NCBI GenBank assembly: GCA_030626085.1 | Contig: DAOUPQ010000084.1 | Span: 1 to 7,956, forward strand | Length of the DNA: 7,956 bases | Reading direction: 5' to 3' | Origin: Flavobacteriia bacterium | Lineage (GTDB): Bacteria > Bacteroidota > Bacteroidia > Flavobacteriales > Flavobacteriaceae | Shown: piece after piece, positions 1 to 6,036 of the stretch | Layout of the letters: every line of letters begins with the position of its first letter | Numbering within the stretch: position 1 is the stretch's first letter | The notes under the pieces: generated by a model | Database searches by the model: none | What the model was told of the DNA's origin: nothing | Seen by the model: only the letters and a program-made list of their open reading frames with translations | Position numbers and translations under genes: made by a program

Positions 1-148
1 CGATAGTTGCAGGGTTAGTGTTTGGATTGTAAGTCCCTAGTTTTTCTAGCATTCTACCGTCACGTTTTGAACGTCCATCAGCAGTTACTATCCAATAAAA
101 AGGTTTTCCTTTTTTACCGTGTCTTTGTAATCTAATTTTTACTGGCAT
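1..148 (-). CDS. rpsP: 30S ribosomal protein S16 (partial, C-terminus beyond the left edge)
   Basis: This is a structural protein of the small ribosomal subunit. The 49 complete codons in the window begin MPVKIRLQRHGKKGKPFYWI and continue with a TADGRSKRDGR stretch and LGTYNP. That is the characteristic N-terminal half of S16: the VKIRLxRxG signature, the aromatic FYWIV strand and the DGRxxExLGTYNP loop. Bacterial S16 is usually about 80 to 180 residues, so the C-terminal part lies off the left edge. The ATG was chosen because it gives the canonical MPVKIRL start. No Shine-Dalgarno sequence precedes it, only an A-rich stretch, as is common in Bacteroidota. It lies 96 bases downstream of rnfA on the same strand but appears to have its own promoter. 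Identity is firm; nothing unusual is seen in the visible part. Confidence 0.96.
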   Translation of the reverse strand, partial: MPVKIRLQRHGKKGKPFYWIVTADGRSKRDGRMLEKLGTYNPNTNPATI

Positions 149-244
149 TTTTGTTAATTTTTAAGGTACTCGACCTTGGTTATTAATTTAAGTTTGCAAA
201 GGTACTGAGTTTATTTTAAATGCCGTATCCTAATTGAAGAAATT
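149..244 (-). other. rnfA-rpsP intergenic spacer, no visible intrinsic terminator
   Basis: This 96-base spacer separates two genes of the same orientation. Apart from the TACCTTTG box I see no GC-rich hairpin followed by a T run on the minus strand, so a Rho-independent terminator for the rnf operon is not evident. Either termination is factor-dependent or some rnf transcription reads into rpsP. Confidence 0.5.
197..204 (-). promoter_or_regulatory. Probable rpsP promoter, Bacteroidota -7 box TACCTTTG
   Basis: On the minus strand the bases read TACCTTTGCA, an exact match to the Bacteroidota sigma-ABfr -7 consensus TAnnTTTG. It lies 48 bases before the rpsP start codon, which would give a leader of roughly 40 bases. 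No clear TTG or TTTG -33 element is seen at the expected distance upstream, where the sequence is AT-rich. The placement after rnfA and before rpsP suggests the ribosomal gene is expressed independently of the rnf operon. The consensus match is seen directly; activity is inferred. Confidence 0.6.
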
Positions 245-820
245 TTATACTAAACCGGTAAAACCTAAAAAGGCTAATGAAAGAAGTCCGGCTACCAACA
301 AATTAATTGGAACACCTTTCATTCCTTCCGGTATGTTTGCTAACTCCAATTGTTCTCGTATGCTTGCAAAGACAATTATCGCTAAGGCGAAACCTATAGA
401 ATTTGCAATGGCAAAGATAACAGCCTTTAACAAACTGCCATCTTCTAGCCCAATCGCTAAAATGGCAACACCTAATACTGCACAATTTGTAGTTATTAAT
501 GGCAAAAATACACCTAGTGCTTTATAAAGTGGTGGACTTACTTTTTTTAATATAATTTCTACCATTTGAACCAAAGCAGCAATAACCAATATAAATGTAA
601 TGGTACGCAAATAATCTAAACCCAATGGAATTAATATGTATTGATGTAATAAATAGGATGCAATTGTAGCGATTGTCATTACAAATAATACAGCACCTGA
701 CATACCTACAGAAGTTGATACTTTACTGGATACACCTAAAAAAGGACATATTCCTAAAAATTGTGCTAAAACAATATTATTAACAAAAATAGCGGCTATT
801 ATAATGATGATATATTCCAT
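245..820 (-). CDS. rnfA: Rnf electron transport complex subunit A
   Basis: This is an integral membrane subunit of the Rnf ferredoxin:NAD oxidoreductase, homologous to NqrE. The 191-residue length matches the family (about 190). The protein is almost wholly hydrophobic, with about six predicted helices (roughly 2-24, 37-59, 71-91, 101-124, 131-153, 170-190). The family's two inverted half-motifs are visible: FLGICPFLGVS with Cys25 and PLITTNCAVLGVA with Cys113. In this family these cysteines, with the equivalent pair in RnfE, hold a [2Fe-2S] cluster in the middle of the membrane. The start codon shares its A with the rnfE stop (TAATG), so translation is probably coupled. It is the last gene of the operon. 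It is called RnfA rather than NqrE because the neighbours are RnfB and RnfC and because it pairs with RnfE at the distal end. Confidence 0.95.
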   Translation of the reverse strand: MEYIIIIIAAIFVNNIVLAQFLGICPFLGVSSKVSTSVGMSGAVLFVMTIATIASYLLHQYILIPLGLDYLRTITFILVIAALVQMVEIILKKVSPPLYKALGVFLPLITTNCAVLGVAILAIGLEDGSLLKAVIFAIANSIGFALAIIVFASIREQLELANIPEGMKGVPINLLVAGLLSLAFLGFTGLV

Positions 821-1428
821 TATGAAAATGTTTTAATTGAAATTTTATTGAATAGAACCGATAAATAAGCCAAAGCAATAAATGCTCCGGGTGGTAGAAT
901 AAACAAAATAAAAGTATTGGCATCTTCTGAAACAAATTTCATTTCAAAAATACTACCGCTACCTAGTATTTCTCTGGTTGCTCCCAAAACGGTTAATGCA
1001 ATTATAAACCCGATACCCATACCTAAGGCATCAACAATTGATGACCATAAATTATTTTTTGAAGCAAATGATTCTGCTCTACCCAAGATCAAACAGTTTA
1101 CAACAATTAATGGAATAAAAATTCCTAATTGTTCATATAAAAAAGGAATAAAAGCTTCTAAAACCATTTCTACAATGGTAACAAATGAAGCGATAATTAT
1201 GATAAATGCAGGAATTCGTACTTTACTTGGAATTTGTGTCTTTATCAATGAGACCACAATATTCGACATTAATAATACAAATAAAGTTGCTACTCCCATT
1301 CCTAATCCATTAAATGCCGACGAGGTTACGCCTAAAGTAGGACACATACCTAATAACATTATAAAAACGGGATTCTCTTTAATAATTCCCTTTAAAAAAT
1401 TTTGTTTTTGATCAATATTTTTTGTCAT
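820..1428 (-). CDS. rnfE: Rnf electron transport complex subunit E
   Basis: This integral membrane subunit is the partner and paralogue of RnfA, and is related to NqrD. Its 202 residues begin with a short charged N-terminus followed by the family motif NPVFIMLLGMCPTLGVTSS with Cys29. The second half-motif, PLIVVNCLILGRAESFASKN, carries Cys112. The two cysteines are expected to complete the membrane [2Fe-2S] site shared with RnfA. GRAESFASKN distinguishes the RnfE/NqrD branch from RnfA/NqrE. About six helices are visible (roughly 20-35, 38-63, 70-92, 100-118, 132-152, 172-194). It begins 20 bases after rnfG, the longest gap in the operon, and its stop codon overlaps the rnfA start. Confidence 0.95.
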   Translation of the reverse strand: MTKNIDQKQNFLKGIIKENPVFIMLLGMCPTLGVTSSAFNGLGMGVATLFVLLMSNIVVSLIKTQIPSKVRIPAFIIIIASFVTIVEMVLEAFIPFLYEQLGIFIPLIVVNCLILGRAESFASKNNLWSSIVDALGMGIGFIIALTVLGATREILGSGSIFEMKFVSEDANTFILFILPPGAFIALAYLSVLFNKISIKTFS

Positions 1429-1448
1429 AATGGTTTACACTTTAATGA

Positions 1449-2021
1449 TCATTTATTTTTTATAAACTCATCATATGCCAGTTGAGTTGCTTCTCCAAAA
1501 GCCCTTGAAGTAATTGTTGATCCGGTTATTGCATCAACTTCTCCTCCGTCTTTTGTTACTTTTAAATTAAAAGATGAAGGGTCTTTTCCTCTAAACTGTT
1601 TTAAAAATTTTTCATCTTTCATTTTTGTACCCAAACCCGGTGTTTCTTTTTGTTCCAGTACTGCAATATTTTGTATTTGTCCGTCAGGATTAAATCCTAC
1701 CATAATTTTTATCAATCCGCTAAAGCCTTTATTTGAAGAGCCAACTACAGCGCTGCCAACAAATTCATTATTTAAAAGAGCTGTATAAATTTCAATACTA
1801 TCTTTAACTTTATCAGACTTTATTAATTTTTTTTCTGCTACAGGATTGTTATCAAATTCAGGTAATACGAGTTTTAAAGCACTTATTTTACGTTCTAATT
1901 TAGCTTTAGCTTTTGGGCCTTTGGTAAGATCATTAACAAATCCCAATGAAAATCCGGCAACAATTGTGATTACCATAAGGGATAAGACCATATTTATAAA
2001 TGTTGATTCTTTTTTACGCAT
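1449..2021 (-). CDS. rnfG: Rnf electron transport complex subunit G (covalent FMN protein)
   Basis: This is a membrane-anchored FMN-binding subunit homologous to NqrC. The 190 residues comprise one N-terminal helix (about 9-29) and an extracytoplasmic FMN_bind domain. The conserved ETPGLGTKMKD segment (about 125-135) is present. The flavinylation site near the C-terminus reads DAITGSTITS (163-172), and Thr169 is the expected phosphoester attachment point for FMN transferred by ApbE. The usual motif is (S/T)GAT; here the Ala is Ser (T-G-S-T), a substitution flavin transferase may tolerate. It follows rnfD by only 2 bases. Its role in the complex is to relay electrons between the membrane Fe-S cluster and RnfD. 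The family call is firm; flavinylation is inferred from the motif. Confidence 0.94.
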   Translation of the reverse strand: MRKKESTFINMVLSLMVITIVAGFSLGFVNDLTKGPKAKAKLERKISALKLVLPEFDNNPVAEKKLIKSDKVKDSIEIYTALLNNEFVGSAVVGSSNKGFSGLIKIMVGFNPDGQIQNIAVLEQKETPGLGTKMKDEKFLKQFRGKDPSSFNLKVTKDGGEVDAITGSTITSRAFGEATQLAYDEFIKNK

Positions 2022-2023
2022 AA

Positions 2024-3034
2024 CTATATTATTTTTGATTTTATTTTTGATCCAAATCTACGGGGTTTAAAATATTTATTGATCAATGGAACAAAAGCAT
2101 TCATTATTATAATTGCAAATGAAACACCTTCCGGATATGCACCAAACAATCTAATAACAACTGTGATCAAACCTATACTAAAAGCAAAGATCACCATTCC
2201 TTTTTTTGTCATAGGGCTTGTAACCAAATCAGTAGCCATAAAAAATGCACCTAAAATTGCACCACCAGAAAGAAGATGAATTAATGGATTTGCATATTGC
2301 TCGGGGTTGATCATCCAAAAGATTCCTGTAATTACAGCCATTGTAAAAAGCATGGTTACAGGTATATGCCAGGTAATTACTTTTTTATATATCAAGTATA
2401 AACCGCCGATAAGTAATGCTATTATTGACATCTCTCCTAATGATCCTCCGGTAAATCCTAAGAACATATCAAGATTAGTAGGAATTTTATAACTAAGATC
2501 TGTCATCGTTTCTCCAAATTGTAATCCTTCTTTTATAATTCCTAAGGGTGTTGCTCCGGTAACCGCATCAGCAATTTTTGTTTGATTTTCAAGTGCTGTT
2601 GGCCACATGGTCATTTGAACAGGAAATGAGATCAATAAAAATACCCGCCCAACCAATGCCGGGTTAAAAATGTTGAATCCTAATCCGCCAAATGACATTT
2701 TTGCGACACCAATTGCAACTAAACTTCCAACAATTATCATCCAGATAGGTAGATTTGAAGGTAAATTAAATGCTAATAAAATACCAGTTAATAACGCAGA
2801 GCCATCATTTATAGTTACAGTAGCTTTTAATAGATATTTTTGAATTAAATACTCAAATAGTATACAAGATATTACAGCAACTGCTGTTACAATTAAAGCA
2901 CCTATTCCGAATACATATAATGATACTAAAAAAGCAGGGATTAATGCAATAACCACATCATACATTAATTTTTTTGATGTCCTGTCTGAATGCACATGTG
3001 GTGATGCTGATATGATAATTGGTTTTGTGCTCAT
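2024..3034 (-). CDS. rnfD: Rnf electron transport complex subunit D (covalent FMN membrane protein)
   Basis: This is a polytopic membrane subunit homologous to NqrB, implicated in ion translocation. The 336 residues start with the family-like SASPHVHSDRTSKKLMYDVVIALIP segment (9-33), followed by about nine or ten hydrophobic helices spread from 27 to 320. The covalent FMN site is textbook: DAVTGATPLG, Asp156 to Gly165, with Thr162 as the attachment residue. Other family features are SFGGLGFNIFNPALVGR (114-130) in front of that site and the late ATDLVTSPMTKKG segment (267-279). The length is near the usual 320-350. The start codon overlaps the rnfC stop as ATGA, which indicates coupled translation, and rnfG begins 2 bases after the stop. 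No residue known to be essential appears lost. Confidence 0.96.
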   Translation of the reverse strand: MSTKPIIISASPHVHSDRTSKKLMYDVVIALIPAFLVSLYVFGIGALIVTAVAVISCILFEYLIQKYLLKATVTINDGSALLTGILLAFNLPSNLPIWMIIVGSLVAIGVAKMSFGGLGFNIFNPALVGRVFLLISFPVQMTMWPTALENQTKIADAVTGATPLGIIKEGLQFGETMTDLSYKIPTNLDMFLGFTGGSLGEMSIIALLIGGLYLIYKKVITWHIPVTMLFTMAVITGIFWMINPEQYANPLIHLLSGGAILGAFFMATDLVTSPMTKKGMVIFAFSIGLITVVIRLFGAYPEGVSFAIIIMNAFVPLINKYFKPRRFGSKIKSKII

Positions 3035-4365
3035 TTTTTATCTTTTGCAATTTCTAAGGTTTTAATAATACTTTTCCCAAATCGGATATAATCTAAAAGT
3101 GGACGATGAGATGGACAAACATAACTACACGAACCGCATTCAATACAAGTCGTAATATCTTCATTTAGAGCTGTTTCGTACATTTTCTTTTCGGTCAAAT
3201 TCATCAGTAAATAAGGTTCTAATCCCATTGGGCATACAAAAACGCATTCATTGCAACGAATACAATTTGTACATTTTTTTCTTTCTGCTTCTTCTTTCGA
3301 AATAACCAAAATACCTGAAGTTCCTTTGGCAACTGGTACATCCGTATTCTTAATGGCTTTTCCCATCATGGGACCTCCATTTAAAATCTTACGTGTATCT
3401 TCCGGTAATCCACCCACTTCGTTGATTAGATCAATAACAGGTGTGCCAATTTTCACCCAAAAATTAGAAGGATCTTTAATTGTTTTTCCAGTTACTGTTA
3501 CCACACGTTCTGTTAGAGGTTTGTTGTATTGAACAGCTTCGTAAATTGCAAATATTGTTCCCACATTATGTACGATAACACCAACATCAAGCGGTAGGCC
3601 ATTCTTAGGCACCTCTCTTTTTAATAAAGCTCTAACTAGTTGTTTTTCACTACCTTGTGGATATTTTATTTTTAAAGCAGCAACTTGAATTTTGTCGTTG
3701 TTCTTGGTTAGTTCCTTAAAATTTGCTATTGCATTTTTTTTATTATTTTCAATGCCAATAATTGCTTTATCAATATGTAATGCGAACATTAATATTTCAA
3801 TACCCACTAAAATTTCTTCTGCTTTTTCAAGCATTAATCTGTGATCAGCAGTCAGATATGGTTCGCACTCAACACCATTGATGATCAAACAATCTATATG
3901 CTTATCTTTTTTTATATTTAGTTTAACATGAGAAGGAAATGTTGCGCCGCCCAATCCAACAATACCGTAATCAGTAATATGCTGTAAAATATCTTTTTTA
4001 GATAATTGAATATCAGTTTTTAATGGTGAATCAATGAGTTCAAAATTTGATTGATCTTTTAGGTCAGTTCTGATAACAATACACTGTTTTTTGTAACCAC
4101 TACTATCAAATATTTTATCGAGCTTTGTTACTGTACCCGCAACTGGTGAATGAATATTTGATGAAACATAACCACCTGATTTTGCAATTATTTGTCCGAT
4201 TGTAACTTTTTCTTTCCTTTCTACAATAATTTTTGAAGGGATACCAATATGTTGTGAAATGGGTACATAAACTACTTTTGGAGGGTCTAACCTTTTAATT
4301 GGTTTTGAAGCAGTAATTTTATTTTCAGGTGGATGAATCCCGCCTTTTGGAAATGTTTTAAGCAT
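3031..4365 (-). CDS. rnfC: Rnf electron transport complex subunit C (NADH/FMN and Fe-S subunit)
   Basis: This is the peripheral subunit where NAD(H) reacts, related to the 51-kDa NuoF and NqrA families. The N-terminus has the RnfC hallmark GGIHPPENK (8-16) and a lipoyl-like barrel around 55-90. GIVGLGGATFPSHVKLN (134-150) and INGVECEPYLTADHR (162-176) form the Rossmann-like nucleotide/FMN region, and an SLBB-like part follows at about 255-320. Two [4Fe-4S] motifs close the protein: Cys368, 371, 374 and 378, then Cys407, 410, 413 and 417, each ending CP. An additional Cys365 lies just ahead of the first motif. At 444 residues it is the short form, without the long Ala/Lys-rich C-terminal repeat of enterobacterial RsxC. 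Its start lies 8 bases inside rnfB. Confidence 0.96.
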   Translation of the reverse strand: MLKTFPKGGIHPPENKITASKPIKRLDPPKVVYVPISQHIGIPSKIIVERKEKVTIGQIIAKSGGYVSSNIHSPVAGTVTKLDKIFDSSGYKKQCIVIRTDLKDQSNFELIDSPLKTDIQLSKKDILQHITDYGIVGLGGATFPSHVKLNIKKDKHIDCLIINGVECEPYLTADHRLMLEKAEEILVGIEILMFALHIDKAIIGIENNKKNAIANFKELTKNNDKIQVAALKIKYPQGSEKQLVRALLKREVPKNGLPLDVGVIVHNVGTIFAIYEAVQYNKPLTERVVTVTGKTIKDPSNFWVKIGTPVIDLINEVGGLPEDTRKILNGGPMMGKAIKNTDVPVAKGTSGILVISKEEAERKKCTNCIRCNECVFVCPMGLEPYLLMNLTEKKMYETALNEDITTCIECGSCSYVCPSHRPLLDYIRFGKSIIKTLEIAKDKK

Positions 4366-5302
4366 CGTTATTAGATTTTAAAGGTTCAACGATAGCTTTT
4401 ACTTTTTTATCAATATATTTCTCTTTAGATGGAGAATCAATTTTTTTTCCTTTAGTGATGGTTGATATGGGTTTTTTCTTTCTTGGCGGAAAATTTGTTT
4501 CAACAATAGAATGAGTAGGGCAAACATCAACACATTTTCTGCAAAGTGTACATAATTGTGCGTCAATATAAGCCAGATTGTTTTCCATTGTTATAGCATC
4601 TTTAGGACAAATATCAAAACATTTTGAGCAACCAATACAAGCTACAGCACAGGCTCTCTTTGCTATACCACCTTTATCTTCGTTCATGCATCCCACATAA
4701 ATTTTCAGGTCTCTTTTATTTTTGGGGCGCATTTCAATAATATTCTTCGGACAGGCTTCAACACAAGCACCACACGAAGTACATTTATCAGTAATTATAA
4801 CAGGTAAGCCGGTGTCTTTATCCATATACATTGCATCAAATAAGCATGCATCAACACAATCACCTTTGCCTAAACATCCGTATTGACAATCGGTTTCACC
4901 GCTAAAGACCAAGGCAGAAATAGCGCAGGAATCCGGACCTTGAAACTGGGTCGTTTTAGGTCGCATATCACAACTACCCTGACAGAGAAGTACGGCTACA
5001 GTAGGATCTTTTTTAGTAACTTCTTTTCCAAGTAAATTGGCTATTGATTCCATTACATCATTGCCGCCAACTGGACAAAACAGATCAGAAATATCTTCGG
5101 TACTCACCAATTTTTCAGCGAAGGATCTACATCCCGGAGAACCGCAACCTGCACAATTTGCAGCAGGTAAAATTTCCTCCACTTCAGTGATTAACGGATC
5201 TTCATAAACATAAAATTTCTTTGAAACTACGTATAATATAATAGCAGCAATAATTCCTAAAGAAGTCAATAATAAAACACTATATATAATGGATACTGTC
5301 AT
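4358..5302 (-). CDS. rnfB: Rnf electron transport complex subunit B (multi-cluster ferredoxin-like subunit)
   Basis: This is the ferredoxin-facing Fe-S subunit. The 314 residues begin with one membrane helix (about 5-27). Next comes the RnfB-specific Fe-S domain, Cys50, 53, 58 and 76 in NCAGCGSPGC...C. A Cys-rich middle follows (Cys107, 111, 126, 139, 143, 149, 153), then three standard C-x2-C-x2-C-x3-CP motifs at 174-184, 222-232 and 251-261, with Cys205 and Cys218 between. That is enough for about five or six [4Fe-4S] clusters, as in the long Bacteroidota and clostridial RnfB rather than the short proteobacterial form. The divergent motif at 139-153 is C-x3-C-x5-C-x3-C, with Lys146 at a position where some relatives have a further Cys. 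The tail after 271 is Lys-rich and probably disordered. It follows the RseC-like gene by one base. Confidence 0.95.
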   Translation of the reverse strand: MTVSIIYSVLLLTSLGIIAAIILYVVSKKFYVYEDPLITEVEEILPAANCAGCGSPGCRSFAEKLVSTEDISDLFCPVGGNDVMESIANLLGKEVTKKDPTVAVLLCQGSCDMRPKTTQFQGPDSCAISALVFSGETDCQYGCLGKGDCVDACLFDAMYMDKDTGLPVIITDKCTSCGACVEACPKNIIEMRPKNKRDLKIYVGCMNEDKGGIAKRACAVACIGCSKCFDICPKDAITMENNLAYIDAQLCTLCRKCVDVCPTHSIVETNFPPRKKKPISTITKGKKIDSPSKEKYIDKKVKAIVEPLKSNNDA

Positions 5303-5303
5303 A

Positions 5304-5753
5304 TTAATAATTTTTTACAATTGAAATATTAAAATAATTATCAAAAGAATCTTTTAATAAATAAAGTGTTATATAATAAGGAATTAGTATAAAAAATGAA
5401 AGTAAACCGGCAATCCATTCTTTAAAAAATAGCGATGCTATAATCAGTGTAATAAACATTAAAATAAAAGGGAAAACATAGGCAAAAAATACTGCTTTCA
5501 ACCCCAATTCCTTTCGCATAATAACATTCACTTTTTCATTGATCTGCAGTGATTGATAATTATTATTAATCTCAATTTCTTTAGTATTTGAATCTGATAT
5601 ACCGCAAGCAGATTTTGCTTTGCAGGTTTGGCAGTTAGTATCACTATCTAAAGAAATTGTTATGGTATTATTGGTAATTTTTGAAATTTTACCATAGTGA
5701 TTGATAAAGTTTTTCTTAGGGATGTTTAGGTTATCTAGATCAAGTTTTTTCAT
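5304..5753 (-). CDS. rseC: RseC/MucC-family (SoxR-reducing system) membrane protein
   Basis: This is a small inner-membrane protein of the RseC/MucC family. Of its 149 residues, the N-terminal soluble part carries the family pattern HYGKISKI (19-26) and a Cys triplet, Cys41, Cys44 and Cys50, in a C-x2-C-x5-C arrangement that could bind a metal or Fe-S centre. Two hydrophobic helices follow (about 87-109 and 113-133). In Escherichia coli RseC works with the Rsx (Rnf) complex in reducing SoxR, and in Bacteroidota a homologue commonly heads the rnf operon, as here. Its exact biochemical role is unresolved; an assembly or redox accessory role for Rnf is an inference. The start is the only ATG that places the HYG segment close to the N-terminus with 18 leading residues. 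No Shine-Dalgarno sequence is visible. Confidence 0.85.
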   Translation of the reverse strand: MKKLDLDNLNIPKKNFINHYGKISKITNNTITISLDSDTNCQTCKAKSACGISDSNTKEIEINNNYQSLQINEKVNVIMRKELGLKAVFFAYVFPFILMFITLIIASLFFKEWIAGLLSFFILIPYYITLYLLKDSFDNYFNISIVKNY

Positions 5754-5870
5754 AATAAATAAAATTAATTACCTGATATGAGGTATAAATTTAGAGTTAA
5801 TAAAAACGATAAAACATGATTATTGTTAGGATTATTGGCATTTTTATTCTGTTTTACATTTTTATGTTTT

Positions 5871-5888
5871 ATGTAATATTTATTACAT
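5871..5888. promoter_or_regulatory. 18-base inverted repeat, candidate operator
   Basis: ATGTAATA-TT-TATTACAT is an inverted repeat with two perfect 8-base arms around a 2-base centre. A further half-site, TTACAT, occurs at 5854-5859, so ATGTAA/TTACAT appears three times within 35 bases. The dyad sits 118 bases before the rseC-like start and 148 bases before the dnaE start. It has the form of a dimeric regulator's binding site. In DNA this AT-rich, chance dyads are possible and no regulator is identified. A terminator is unlikely because the stem contains almost no G or C. Confidence 0.35.
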
Positions 5889-5980
5889 TTTGATTAAGAA
5901 TATTTTATGATTTAATATTTTTATTAAATTTCTTTAATTTTTTTTGTATTGTTAATAAAAAAACCAACTTATAGAATTAT

Positions 5981-5988
5981 CAAAACTA
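5981..5988 (-). promoter_or_regulatory. Weak candidate -7 box (TAGTTTTG) for the rnf operon
   Basis: On the minus strand these bases match the Bacteroidota TAnnTTTG consensus exactly. No TTG or TTTG -33 element is found about 20 bases upstream, and the implied leader before the rseC-like gene would be long, a little over 200 bases, with the dyad inside it. In AT-rich sequence such a match can occur by chance, so this is only a lead. Confidence 0.2.
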
Positions 5989-6036
5989 TTTAATTTATAT
6001 TTTTAAAACTTCTATTTTAAAGAAATATACAAGCAA

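Larger units (their letters stand above)
245..5753 (-). other. rseC-rnfBCDGEA operon (complete Rnf complex locus)
   Basis: Seven genes on the minus strand are packed with almost no spacing. There is 1 base between the rseC-like gene and rnfB, an 8-base overlap of rnfB with rnfC, an ATGA overlap of rnfC with rnfD, 2 bases between rnfD and rnfG, 20 bases between rnfG and rnfE, and a TAATG overlap of rnfE with rnfA. This spacing implies one transcript and translational coupling. All six Rnf subunits are present and intact. The order B-C-D-G-E-A with a RseC/MucC-family gene first is the arrangement I associate with Bacteroidota Rnf loci; gammaproteobacterial loci usually run A-B-C-D-G-E. No apbE flavin-transferase gene, which would be needed for covalent FMN attachment, lies in the window. 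Confidence 0.92.
5754..6036. other. AT-rich divergent intergenic region between rseC-rnf and dnaE
   Basis: This 283-base region must hold the promoters for both the minus-strand rnf operon and the plus-strand dnaE gene. It is markedly AT-rich, with an 8-base T run at 5938-5945 and a 7-base A run shortly after. It contains the dyad at 5871-5888 and an extra half-site at 5854-5859. I find no convincing open reading frame, tRNA or structured RNA. A paired -33/-7 promoter cannot be assigned with confidence on either strand. The best single -7-like matches are TAGTTTTG on the minus strand (5988 to 5981) and TATATTTT on the plus strand (5996-6003). Confidence 0.6.

Noticed and set aside
234..527. 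Plus-strand open frame of 97 codons opposite rnfA
   Set aside because: It is antisense to a clear RnfA gene with all family motifs. The translation is a low-complexity Lys/Ala/Pro mix with no recognisable fold.
917..1411. Plus-strand open frame of 164 codons opposite rnfE
   Set aside because: It is long only because the hydrophobic rnfE codons leave few stops on the opposite strand. There is no family resemblance or plausible start context, and rnfE is certain.
1444..1453. Palindrome AATGATCATT at the end of rnfG and start of the rnfG-rnfE gap
   Set aside because: It is a short 10-base palindrome overlapping the rnfG stop codon, expected by chance in AT-rich DNA, with no T run or second copy nearby to support a terminator or operator.
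2079..2492. Plus-strand open frames opposite rnfD
   Set aside because: They are short shadows of a firmly identified gene, with no motif.
245..3034. The operon could encode Na+-NQR (NqrB-E) instead of Rnf
   Set aside because: RnfA/E/D/G are homologous to NqrE/D/B/C, but the presence of RnfB and an RnfC with two [4Fe-4S] motifs, and the absence of NqrA and NqrF, identify Rnf.
3251..3532. Plus-strand open frame opposite rnfC
   Set aside because: It overlaps the conserved Fe-S and SLBB coding part of rnfC, and its translation resembles nothing recognisable.
5938..5967. T8 and A7 runs as a possible terminator or curved element
   Set aside because: No stem precedes the T run on either strand and no convergent gene end needs a terminator here. 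The runs fit general AT-richness.
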